From NCBI GenBank assembly GCA_937868765.1, contig CALMNL010000003.1:1-64000 (forward strand): 64,000 bases of DNA. The letters are read 5' to 3'. The notes beneath the pieces were generated by a model. It saw only the letters and a program-made list of their open reading frames with translations. It was not told where the DNA came from and searched no databases. Of the stretch, positions 34,715-43,871 are shown one piece after another. Numbering within the stretch: the first letter of the stretch is position 1; every line of letters starts with the position of its first letter. A program made the translations under genes and the position numbers. Source of the DNA: an uncultured Desulfatitalea sp. (GTDB lineage Bacteria > Desulfobacterota > Desulfobacteria > Desulfobacterales > Desulfosarcinaceae).

Positions 34715-34719
34715 GGTCG

Positions 34720-35889
34720 TCAGCCTGCCAGGCGCCCCATCCGGACGGCCTCCATGCCGAACCGGTCCCGGATGCGGTCCATGGCCGCCACGAGGTGCTC
34801 CCGGCGCAGCACGTGTCGCCGCTCTTCTTCGAACAGCGGCAGCTGGGCCGGCGGAAAGATCAGCCGGTCGCAGACCAGGCGCAGGTGGCGCACCCGGGTG
34901 CGCCGGACCACGGCCAGGTGCAGGACGCGGCGGGCCAGGTCGAACAGGGCCAGGTCGTTGGCCGTGGGCGGTTCCACGCGCATCTGGCGCACCGCGCGCC
35001 GGCCGTCGCTGTAGTCGGCGGTGACGGCGATGCGCCGGGCCACGCGGCCTTGCCGGCGCAGCTGCCGGCCGGCGGTTTCCACCATCGGGTAGAGCCGCGC
35101 CTCCAGCACGGCCGGGTCGTGGGTGTCGGTCGCCAGGGTCTGGTTGACTTCCACCCGCGGCGGCTTCTGGCCCAGAGGCAGGACCGGCGCTTCGTCCCGA
35201 CCGCGCAGGGCGGCGGCCACACATGCGGCCCGGGATCCCAGGGCCACCTCCAGGTGGGCCGGGTCGAGGGCCGTCACCTGGTGCACTCGGGTGAGGTTCA
35301 GTTCGCGCAGCCGGGAGAGGTCGGGCCCTTCGACGCCCGGCACCAGCCACACCGGCAGGGGCGACAGAAACGCCTCTTCGTCGCCGGGGGCCACGATGTA
35401 TTCGCCCTGGGGTTTGACCAGGCGCGAGGCCACCTTGGCCACCAGTTTGTTGGCGGCCAAGGTCCAGATGGGGTCCAGACCCAGGGCCTGCAGGGTGCGG
35501 CGACGCAGGCGCCAGGCCACATCCACGGGCGGTCCGAAGAGGCGGCTGGTGCCGGTGACATCCACGAAGAGGTGGCCGTCCTGCTCGCCGGGCTCGATGA
35601 GCGGCGAGTAGGTGCGGGCCTGGCCCAGCAGGTCGGCCATGGCCTGCTCGTAGCGGGCCGGCTGGGGCGGCCGGACCGCCAGGTCGCGGCACAGGCGCGT
35701 GGCCCGGGAAAGGGGCATGCCCTTGCGCACGCCGGCCTGGTAGGCCTCGTCGCTCATGTCGTAGACCACCGCCCGGGCGGCGGTCGGGGCGGCGATGACC
35801 AGGGGCCGGCGGTCCAGGCGGCGGTCCAGGCGGCGCTCGACGGCGGCGGCGAAGTCGGCGATGTTGAGGTGGATGATGGCGCGGTCCAT
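34720..35889 (-). CDS. imuB: ImuB-like inactive Y-family polymerase homologue
   Basis: The 389-residue protein has the overall Y-family (DinB/UmuC) plan but lacks catalytic acids. Where active enzymes read DMD, this one has HLNIADF (N9 in the place of the first Asp). The SxDE motif is replaced by DGHLF before VDVTG. This is the hallmark of ImuB, which serves as an adaptor and not as a polymerase. A beta-clamp-binding motif QLPLF lies at 349-353, so it can bring the DnaE2 partner to the clamp. It is shorter than many ImuB proteins (about 500 residues) and ends 36 residues after the motif. It lies upstream of dnaE2 in the same transcript. Confidence 0.88.
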   Translation of the reverse strand: MDRAIIHLNIADFAAAVERRLDRRLDRRPLVIAAPTAARAVVYDMSDEAYQAGVRKGMPLSRATRLCRDLAVRPPQPARYEQAMADLLGQARTYSPLIEPGEQDGHLFVDVTGTSRLFGPPVDVAWRLRRRTLQALGLDPIWTLAANKLVAKVASRLVKPQGEYIVAPGDEEAFLSPLPVWLVPGVEGPDLSRLRELNLTRVHQVTALDPAHLEVALGSRAACVAAALRGRDEAPVLPLGQKPPRVEVNQTLATDTHDPAVLEARLYPMVETAGRQLRRQGRVARRIAVTADYSDGRRAVRQMRVEPPTANDLALFDLARRVLHLAVVRRTRVRHLRLVCDRLIFPPAQLPLFEEERRHVLRREHLVAAMDRIRDRFGMEAVRMGRLAG

Positions 35890-35910
35890 GCTTTTTTGGG
35901 TTCCTTGCCC

Positions 35911-36091
35911 GGCTTATCCGGCAACTGGCCTGGCTGCGTCCCATGTCATCGGATCAAGGGATGCTAAAGCGCGCTGCGGGCGCCCTGGAGACTCGCTGCG
36001 CTCAGACAGTCCAGGGCGCTTTTCCTCCGCTGCGCTTAAGCATCCCTAAATTCGACGCCTGACGTGGTACAGGGCTGTTGCCGGATAAGCC
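35911..36091. repeat. Nested palindromic element of about 180 bases
   Basis: The ends are perfect 15-base inverted repeats, GGCTTATCCGGCAAC (35911-35925) and its complement (36077-36091). Inside lie a second inverted repeat, GGGATGCT (35958-35965) with AGCATCCC (36039-36046), and a third, GCGCCCTGGA (35980-35989) with TCCAGGGCGC (36010-36019). The whole can fold into one long stem. It has no coding content. It separates the DUF72 gene from imuB and may be a miniature mobile (MITE/REP-like) element. A 13-base piece of its end recurs at 45475-45487. Confidence 0.75.
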
Positions 36092-36141
36092 TACTTCCGT
36101 GCCAGTTGGGAAACTACGGTTCGTATCATGACAAAAGCCGT

Positions 36142-36972
36142 TCATGGTGTTTTGCCTTCCAGTTGCTCGATCAACATCTGCGCGTTGCGCGGGGCCTGGG
36201 CGCGGACGTGGTTGTTGAAGAAGATGAGCCCGCTGTGGGCCCGGGCGGCCATTTGGGGGATCCGTTCGCCGCTCCAGGCCTGCAGTTCGGCCGGTGTGTA
36301 GAGGTAGTCGAACTGCTTTTGCATGTTGCCCGAGCGCCAGCCCCGGGCGTTGCGGCCGTGGAAGCGGATGTAGAACAGATCGGGGTTGGTCACCACGTCC
36401 AGGGTGGGGAAAAGATAGGGCAGATCGGGCGCGTCCACGCTCACCAGGGTCACCCGGCGACGCTCCAGTTCACTGAAGACCCGGTCCACGGCCCAGGAGC
36501 GGTGGCGGAATTCCACGGCCACGGGCAGGCCGGCCAGGGCGTCCAGCAGCTCCGCCAGGTAGTGCCGGCGGGCGTCGGTGCGCTCGAAGGCCGCGGGCAA
36601 TTGCACCAGCAGGGCCGACAGCCGGTCGGCCTGCACCAGCGGGGCGATGCCCTGACGGAACTGGGTCACCTGGGCGCGCCAGCCGTGGGGGTCGATCTCA
36701 TGGGTCATGCTGCGGGTGAGCTTGGCCGCGAAGCCGAAGCCGGCGGGCACTTTGGGCAGCATGCGTTCCATGGCCGCGGCCTTGGGCATCTGGTACCAGG
36801 TGTAGTTCAGTTCGGTGATGGAAAAACGTCGGGCGTAGAGCGGCAGCATGGCCTGGGCCGGAGTGCCCGGCGGGTAAAAACCGGCATCGCCCCATTCAGG
36901 GTAGGAGTAGCCGCTGGTGCCGATGCGCAATCGGCCGCGGGGGGATACGGACGTGTCCATCGATGGTTGCAT
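36142..36972 (-). CDS. DUF72 (YecE-like) protein
   Basis: The 276-residue protein has the DUF72 TIM-barrel features: an early IGTSGYSYPEW, FGFAAKLTRSMTHE, VEFRHRSW, and a late FFNNHVRAQAPRNA. DUF72 proteins are widespread but have no settled biochemical role. It starts seven bases after the lexA stop and is followed by the palindromic element and then imuB. It therefore occupies the position that ImuA or another small SOS protein holds in the classical cassette. The start at 36972 is chosen for its closeness to lexA; MDTSVS at 36960 is an alternative. A repair role is inferred from context only. Confidence 0.85.
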   Translation of the reverse strand: MQPSMDTSVSPRGRLRIGTSGYSYPEWGDAGFYPPGTPAQAMLPLYARRFSITELNYTWYQMPKAAAMERMLPKVPAGFGFAAKLTRSMTHEIDPHGWRAQVTQFRQGIAPLVQADRLSALLVQLPAAFERTDARRHYLAELLDALAGLPVAVEFRHRSWAVDRVFSELERRRVTLVSVDAPDLPYLFPTLDVVTNPDLFYIRFHGRNARGWRSGNMQKQFDYLYTPAELQAWSGERIPQMAARAHSGLIFFNNHVRAQAPRNAQMLIEQLEGKTP

Positions 36973-36979
36973 GGCCTGC

Positions 36980-37606
36980 CTATGGCGCCATGGCGCGGTG
37001 GATGCCGACCACCTTGCCCTGGACCAGCACTTCGCCGAAATCGAAAAACATCGGCTTGAACTTTGGGTTTTCCGGCCGCAGTTCGATGCGCTCCTTGTGC
37101 AGGAAGAAGCGTTTGACCGTGGCCTCTTCGTTGCGGACCAGGGCCACCACGATTTCACCGTTGCGGGCGAACTGGCGGGGGGCGCAGATGGCCAGGTCGT
37201 CGTCCAGGATGGCGGCATCGCGCATGGAGTCGCCCCGCACCCGCAGGGCGAACAGGTGCTGCTCCTTGAACAGGGCGGCATCCAGGACCAGGGTGCCGTC
37301 CCACTCCTGCTGGGCGTACATGGGCAGGCCGGCCGTCACCCGGCCAATGATGGGCACTTCCCGCCAGCGGTGGGGCGCCGCCGCCTGCCGGGCCGCGTTG
37401 AGCACATACACGCTCCGGCTGTAGCGGCCCCCGCGTTTGACGTAACCTTTCTCCTCCAGGGCTTTGAGCCCCTGGGCCACGGCCGCATGGCTCACGCCCA
37501 GATCGGCGGCGGCCTGCCGCAGGCTGGGGGCCCGGCCTTCGTGGGCGACGGCCTGGGAGAGGTAGTCGAAAAGCTGCTGCTGCCGGTCGGTGAGAGGCGG
37601 TTGCAT
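36980..37606 (-). CDS. lexA: LexA repressor
   Basis: The 208-residue protein has an N-terminal winged helix (about 1-65), an Ala92-Gly93 cleavage site (VTAGLP) and the Ser127 (RGDSM) / Lys165 (ATVKRF) catalytic dyad of self-cleaving repressors. On DNA damage, RecA filaments should trigger its autocleavage and derepress SOS genes. It is followed by DUF72, imuB and dnaE2 on the same strand, so the mutagenesis genes may be autoregulated with it. The start is set by AAAGGAG eight bases before the ATG at 37606. Helix 3 (SLRQAAADLGVSHAAVAQG) differs from the Escherichia coli recognition helix, so the operator will differ too. Confidence 0.92.
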   Translation of the reverse strand: MQPPLTDRQQQLFDYLSQAVAHEGRAPSLRQAAADLGVSHAAVAQGLKALEEKGYVKRGGRYSRSVYVLNAARQAAAPHRWREVPIIGRVTAGLPMYAQQEWDGTLVLDAALFKEQHLFALRVRGDSMRDAAILDDDLAICAPRQFARNGEIVVALVRNEEATVKRFFLHKERIELRPENPKFKPMFFDFGEVLVQGKVVGIHRAMAP

Positions 37607-37655
37607 GGTCGCTCCTTTAATTCTGCTTGAAAGCAATTTGATTATAGCTGCCTAA

Positions 37656-37684
37656 ATGTAAATGTCAATGTAAAGCATATGTAA
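37656..37684. promoter_or_regulatory. Hexamer direct repeats between lexA and nth; candidate LexA operator
   Basis: ATGTAA or ATGTCA occurs at 37656, 37662, 37668 and 37679, a run of near-identical hexamers 6, 6 and 11 bases apart. They lie 50 bases before lexA and 93 before the nth ATG. An unusual LexA-family operator of direct repeats is possible. This rests on position and repeat pattern only. Confidence 0.45.
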
Positions 37685-37776
37685 GGTATGTGTGGGGGCT
37701 TTCCTTCGGGAGGCGTCTTTACAGGATTGGGGCAAACCGGTATGTTCGGCGACTATATATAAGGAGAACAGCGAGA

Positions 37777-38451
37777 ATGGCGCCCAAGGCCAAGCAGAGG
37801 GATATCGATATCGACGGTTTCGTGGCGGCGTTGACCGAAGCGTATGCCGATTGGCACGCGCCCATCATCACCTTTATCGCCCATCGCGGGGCCACACCGT
37901 TCGAGGTGTTGGTCTCCACGATTCTGTCCCTGCGCACCAAGGACGAGGTGACCGCCCAGGCGGCCGAGCGGCTTTTCGCCCAGGCCCGGACGCCGGACCA
38001 AATGCTGAAATTGGGCGAGACGCAGGTGGCCCGATCGATCTATCCGGTGGGCTTTTACCCCACCAAGGCCAAACGGCTGATGGAGATCAGCCGGATCATC
38101 TTGGACGATCACCACGGCCGGGTGCCGGATACCATGGAGGGGTTGCTGGCCTTGCCGGGGGTGGGTCGCAAGACCGCCAACCTGGTGCTGGTGGAGGGGT
38201 ATCGCCAGGCTGCCATCTGCGTGGACACCCATGTGCACCGCATCAGCAACCGCATCGGTTACGTCCGGACCAAGACCCCCGAACAGACCGAGATGGCTCT
38301 GCGGGCCAAGCTGCCGCGCAGGCATTGGATTCGTTACAATGAATTGCTGGTGGCCTTTGGCCAGGTGATCTGCCGGCCCATGTCGCCGTTTTGCAGCCGG
38401 TGCCCGGTTGCGGGCATGTGCCCCCGCATTGGGGTTATAAAATCGCGCTGA
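37777..38451 (+). CDS. nth: Endonuclease III
   Basis: The 224-residue protein has the helix-hairpin-helix LPGVGRKTANLVL with catalytic Lys132, the catalytic Asp150 (VDTHVHRISNR) and a [4Fe-4S] loop of C199-x6-C206-x2-C209-x5-C215. It excises oxidised pyrimidines and cuts the backbone at abasic sites. AAGGAG precedes the ATG at 37777, and this start is preferred to a longer upstream frame. The gene is divergent from lexA and the two share the region that holds the hexamer repeats. Whether it is SOS-regulated cannot be told from sequence alone. Confidence 0.95.
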   Translation: MAPKAKQRDIDIDGFVAALTEAYADWHAPIITFIAHRGATPFEVLVSTILSLRTKDEVTAQAAERLFAQARTPDQMLKLGETQVARSIYPVGFYPTKAKRLMEISRIILDDHHGRVPDTMEGLLALPGVGRKTANLVLVEGYRQAAICVDTHVHRISNRIGYVRTKTPEQTEMALRAKLPRRHWIRYNELLVAFGQVICRPMSPFCSRCPVAGMCPRIGVIKSR

Positions 38452-38486
38452 TCTATTGAAAAAATCGCGTCCATCCGGAAATGGCA

Positions 38487-39005
38487 CTATTTGAGCTTGC
38501 TTCCGGTCAGCTCCCCCAGATCGATCTCCCCCTTGGCATCGAACGGCAGTGTGCCGGGCCAGAAGGTGCCGCCCATGTCCAGCTGGCCGTTGATGCCATA
38601 GTTCCATTTTTCCATGGGGGCATGGCCCTGGGCGCCCTGGATGAGCCGGTGGGCCACCCCCACCATGTCGATGAGGGACGCATAGATGGTGACCGGAATC
38701 ACGCTGGTGCCGTAGGCGGGGATTTCCGTGCGGGGATTGGCCACCCCCTTGGCCAGGTGGCGGCCGTTGAGGGCCAGGTCGCAGACCACCCCCTCCACGG
38801 GCAGGGCCGTGTCGTTGGGATTGATCACCCGCAGGTCCACCTGGAAGGTGGATTCGAATCCCTTGATCTCCATCATGCGGATGCCGGCGATATGAACCTG
38901 GGGTTTCTCGAAGTTGGGCCTCAGGGCGGCGCAGCCCGAAAAAAGGAGCGCCAGGCAGAAGGCCATCGCCGTCCAATGGATGCATTGTCGCGCCATGCGC
39001 TTCAT
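38487..39005 (-). CDS. LEA14-like lipoprotein
   Basis: The 172-residue protein has a lipoprotein signal ending in the lipobox LFSG-Cys (about 22-26). A Water-stress/Hypersensitive-response (LEA type 2) beta-sandwich domain follows (about 40-165), with the run STFQVDLRVINPNDTALPVE. It should be attached to the periplasmic face of a membrane. Such domains are thought to protect against dehydration or to bind ligands; a precise function is unknown. It lies 52 bases downstream of the AsmA-family gene on the same strand. Confidence 0.8.
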   Translation of the reverse strand: MKRMARQCIHWTAMAFCLALLFSGCAALRPNFEKPQVHIAGIRMMEIKGFESTFQVDLRVINPNDTALPVEGVVCDLALNGRHLAKGVANPRTEIPAYGTSVIPVTIYASLIDMVGVAHRLIQGAQGHAPMEKWNYGINGQLDMGGTFWPGTLPFDAKGEIDLGELTGSKLK

Positions 39006-39057
39006 ACAATTTCCCCTATGGCTGCAAGCATAGCCATCCGCGGCGGGCGGGATGCGG

Positions 39058-41085
39058 CTACTGCTTTTGTTGCGGCTTGCCGAACGGCAGCTCCTTGAGC
39101 AGGTCCTGGGCCTTCTTTTCCAGTTCTTTTCCGGTCTCTTTGATTTCCTGCTGCGACGGCGCCATCTGTTTGAGTGCTTCTTTGTCCGGCAGCGGCTGAT
39201 TGAGGATTCCTTTGATGTCGGGTCTGAATTTGGGCTTGTCGAAGGTGCCGCTGATCAGCACCGGCACCATCAGGCCCGTGCGCTGTTTGGTATCCCCCTG
39301 GCCTTTGAGCGTGGTCACGAAGGTGGGGTCCACGCGCATGTCGAGGGTTTCCTGGACCAGGTCGGCGCTGCCGTTGGCCGAGGCGCGCAGCAGCGGAGAG
39401 TTGACCTGGGCGTTGTTCAACTTGGCCAAGCCATCGGCGATGGTGAACGGCACAACCAGTTCGCTGAAGTCGGTGCGGGGTTTCTGGGCCGGAACATCTC
39501 CGATGCCGAAGGAGGATTGCACGTTACGCACCATGTTGGCCAGATCGATGCCCACGATGGCGCCGTCGTTGAACTTGAGCTCGCCTTTGCCTGACAGCGA
39601 ACGGCGGATCCGTTCGGGGGTGTCGCCGTTGAACTGAAGGTTGATGGACGAATTCATGACCCCTTCGATGATGTCCTTGTTCATCATATCTTTGACCAAC
39701 GGGCCGGCTTGCAGGCCGTTGAGCGCAAGGTTGGCCGTGCTGCGGGGGGCATCCTGCTGCACATTGAGGGTGCTGTCCAAGGCCATTTTACCATTGTACA
39801 AATCGATGGATGCCGGAGAGAGGCGGATGACGCCGTTGCCGGCAGTGGCTTTCATCACGATGTTCTGCATGCGCAGATTTTTGACCTTGAGGTCGGCGAT
39901 CTTGATCTGAGCGTCGAGCACCAGCTTGCGCAGGGCGCTGTAATCGGTTTTTTTCTGGACCGCAGGGGTGGCGGCGGGTGTCGCCGGTGCGCTCTCTTCG
40001 GCCTTCTGCTCGGCAGGCGGGGGCAGGTAGCGGTCCGCATCGATGCGGTCCAGTTCGGCCTTGAGCTGGATATCGGGCTTTTCAAAGGCCTTGGCCCTGG
40101 CCTGGAAGGTCATCTGGGAGTCATCCAGGTTCAATTTGCCGCCGGAGACGGTGACGCTTTCCGGGGAGCCGGACAAGGCCATGGAGAGCGCCAAAGAGTC
40201 CAGGGCCTTTGGATCGGCCGGTTCGAAAGGCATCAGCTTCAGATCGGTCAGGAGCTTGCGCGGCGAGAAGGGGGCCAGTTGGAGGTGCAAGTCAAATTGA
40301 GGGGTTGCCTTGGAAGGATCGACGCTGCCTTGCACCTGCACCTTCACCTGCTTGATCAGTTCCGCCACGAGGTTGAGATCCATGGGCGCCTTGCCCGGCT
40401 GCGGACCTAATGGGCCCGCGGTACCGGTGAGCGACAAAGGGTACTTGTCGGCGACGGCGCTGAACATGATGCGGATGGGCTTGTCCAGGGAGACATCGGT
40501 GAGGGTCAGGTTCAGGTCCTTGACTTCGTGCCGGGCGCCCGCAGCGTCATCGATGTAAAGCAAATCGCCCTTGGTGATGGCGAATTCGTCGACGACCAGG
40601 GCCTTGATGGCCATGGGCTGGTCCGATTTGGAATTTTCAGCCGGCGCTTTTTCGGTCTTGGCGGCCGGGGTGGGGGCTGCAGCGCCACCCAATCCTTCCA
40701 GGTTGGTCTTGCCGTCTTTTCTTTTCTCCATGACGATACGCGGTTCGGCCACCACGAAACGCTTGATCTGGTAATCGCCGGAGAGCAGGGGCAGCAGTTT
40801 GACCCGCACTTCGAAGTGCCCTACGGAGACAAAATCCTTCTGGGTGAATCCCGGGGGATTTCCCAGATGAACATCGGATAATGCAACCCCCACCCAAGGG
40901 AACACCGACGGTTCGATCTTACCCCCCAGGGTTACCGGACGGCCGAGGGCTTTGGCGGCTTCGGCTTCGATGCGGGGCTTGTACTTTTCGAGATTGATCA
41001 CCATGGGCGCAACGATCACCGCCATGATGACGGTCACAACCAAAATGGCCAAGACGATCAGAATCCACTTGATTGGTTTTGGCAT
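39058..41085 (-). CDS. AsmA-family protein
   Basis: The 675-residue protein has one N-terminal membrane segment (about 6-29) and a long beta-rich periplasmic part (about 30-650). It carries the family's hallmarks: an early INLEKYKPRIEAEAAKALGR and DVHLGNPPG, and a late region with DGAIVGIDLANMVRN. AsmA-type proteins are bridge-like lipid-transport proteins or affect outer-membrane assembly. A Pro/Ala/Glu-rich linker interrupts the fold near residues 365-385. The start (41085, MPKPIK) has GGGGGAT before it. The LEA14-like gene follows and may be co-transcribed. Confidence 0.85.
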   Translation of the reverse strand: MPKPIKWILIVLAILVVTVIMAVIVAPMVINLEKYKPRIEAEAAKALGRPVTLGGKIEPSVFPWVGVALSDVHLGNPPGFTQKDFVSVGHFEVRVKLLPLLSGDYQIKRFVVAEPRIVMEKRKDGKTNLEGLGGAAAPTPAAKTEKAPAENSKSDQPMAIKALVVDEFAITKGDLLYIDDAAGARHEVKDLNLTLTDVSLDKPIRIMFSAVADKYPLSLTGTAGPLGPQPGKAPMDLNLVAELIKQVKVQVQGSVDPSKATPQFDLHLQLAPFSPRKLLTDLKLMPFEPADPKALDSLALSMALSGSPESVTVSGGKLNLDDSQMTFQARAKAFEKPDIQLKAELDRIDADRYLPPPAEQKAEESAPATPAATPAVQKKTDYSALRKLVLDAQIKIADLKVKNLRMQNIVMKATAGNGVIRLSPASIDLYNGKMALDSTLNVQQDAPRSTANLALNGLQAGPLVKDMMNKDIIEGVMNSSINLQFNGDTPERIRRSLSGKGELKFNDGAIVGIDLANMVRNVQSSFGIGDVPAQKPRTDFSELVVPFTIADGLAKLNNAQVNSPLLRASANGSADLVQETLDMRVDPTFVTTLKGQGDTKQRTGLMVPVLISGTFDKPKFRPDIKGILNQPLPDKEALKQMAPSQQEIKETGKELEKKAQDLLKELPFGKPQQKQ

Positions 41086-41382
41086 TGATCCCCCTTTCGT
41101 GCGGCATCTGATTTGGCATGCCGCCGTTATCGGCAAGGTTGCGGCAACTGCATCCCCTTATGTTCCCTCGGTTTGTCTGCGGCTTGCGCGCCATTATTTC
41201 TTTGCGTCAGGGAACGATGGTTGCCATGCATGGTAAAGCCTTAAAACGGGTTGTAAAGCCGGCCGGTGCAGGCGCCGGTCCGATACGATTGCGATCGAGC
41301 ATTTCGCTTGCCTTTTAGACGGGATTGGGCAATGGAACGCTCTGGCAGGGAATACTACCAGAACACATAGCGTACGACAACC
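41086..41382. other. Divergent promoter region, nothing distinctive
   Basis: Just under 300 bases separate the divergent AsmA-family and rarA genes. I see no open frame with a recognisable product and no strong promoter or hairpin. Confidence 0.35.
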
Positions 41383-42753
<1,371 letters not shown>

Positions 42754-42921
42754 GGGATATCTTCTGTAGAAAAATCGCTCGAGCCCCTGACAAGCGGGCC
42801 GGTTTGATTTACTATTCATGAGAACAGCGTGCGCTAAGGCATTCGCGGCACGCGATCCGGATCGTGCAGCGATATATCTCTCCTTCAGCGGATCACGTCA
42901 ATACGTCCAAGGGAGGAAAAC

Positions 42922-43545
42922 ATGTCACAACTGATTGCCTGCAAATCCAACGAGGGGATCGTATTCGGCGTAGACGGCAAAGCCGTGGATGTGGATGCGA
43001 ACGGCAATTTGATCGAGCTCAAAGTCGATCGTCTGCATCAATTGTCGGATTACACGGCCGTTCTCAACGGCGGCGCGGCCGCGGGCGAGCTGATGTGCCG
43101 GTCGCTGAAGCGCTTCGTGGACGAGGAGAACCTGCGCTATGTAGACGACATCTATTCGGCGGCACTGCCTTTTCTGGCCACCGAATACGAGCGTTTCATG
43201 CGCAAGACCTGCGAAATCCAACCCATCGACCCGATTCATCAGGTGACCTTCATCCTGGGCGGGTACACCCGACGCGGCCCGGAAGCGCCATTTCACCTGT
43301 ACCTGCTCTGGACGAAAAGAAAGCTGCCCCTGCTCGACAGCGATGAGATCAGCACCAGCTTCAGCGTTCCGCGCATCATCAAGCTGGAGCATCGCCTCCA
43401 CCAGCTGGTGCAGCAGCAGGCCGAACTCGATCGAATCATCACAGTGGTACGCCATGAGATGGAGCGACTGGCCGAGACCGATGAAGAGGTGTCACAACCC
43501 CTCTCCTATGCCTTTATTTCCAAGGATGGGTTCAAACGACTGTAA
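42922..43545 (+). CDS. Orphan protein with a possible Ntn-hydrolase (proteasome-like) fold
   Basis: The 207-residue protein starts after GGGAGGAAAAC. Its N terminus, SQLIACKSNEGIVFGVDGKAV, has the rhythm of the first strands of proteasome beta/HslV-type subunits (TTIVGVxxxxGVVLAAD). The middle has LNGGAAAGELM followed by a long helix with RSLKRFV, again as in that fold. The nucleophile would be Ser2 after Met removal, where HslV has Thr1, so activity is in doubt. A C-terminal coiled-coil-like segment (about 150-190) is extra. There is no HslU-like gene nearby. The fold is a guess from sequence pattern; otherwise it would be an unknown conserved protein. Confidence 0.4.
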   Translation: MSQLIACKSNEGIVFGVDGKAVDVDANGNLIELKVDRLHQLSDYTAVLNGGAAAGELMCRSLKRFVDEENLRYVDDIYSAALPFLATEYERFMRKTCEIQPIDPIHQVTFILGGYTRRGPEAPFHLYLLWTKRKLPLLDSDEISTSFSVPRIIKLEHRLHQLVQQQAELDRIITVVRHEMERLAETDEEVSQPLSYAFISKDGFKRL

Positions 43546-43552
43546 CCAGCGT

Positions 43553-43586
43553 GCCGGCGCGGATACGAGCTTTTCTCCGCGCCGGC
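43553..43586 (+). terminator. GC-rich hairpin after the orphan protein
   Basis: GCCGGCGCGGA and TCCGCGCCGGC form a perfect 11-base stem with a 12-base loop just eight bases after the stop. It lacks a U-tract, so termination is plausible but not sure. The rest of the gap to glgA (43587-43871) has no convincing gene. Confidence 0.45.
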
Positions 43587-43871
43587 CATGAAGCTCCCTG
43601 CCGGCCGTCGGGCCGCCGCTTTCTGCTTCCGCCTCGTCGCCCCATGCCGAGGGACTTTTCTGGTGATCGGCGATGAAGTGGTTTTATCTGCCGACCACCA
43701 TGGGCAACGCGTACCGCCTGGCACCATAGATCGGGAAACCACAAGCAGCCAGTGCATTTGCGCATCGGGCGCACGCGGTGCCCAGCGGGCGGCGGCAAAA
43801 AGCGGGTGGTGGGTTCAAGGAAAAGCTGATACGGATGATGTAAATTCAAGCAAATCCAAGCCGGGAGGAAA

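Noticed and set aside
34720-35944. Long open frame in the dnaE2 frame running upstream through imuB
   Set aside because: It is a low-complexity Pro/Gly/Arg-rich reading of imuB in the wrong frame. The true dnaE2 starts at 34714 with a PHP-type N terminus, and the imuB frame has clear Y-family content.
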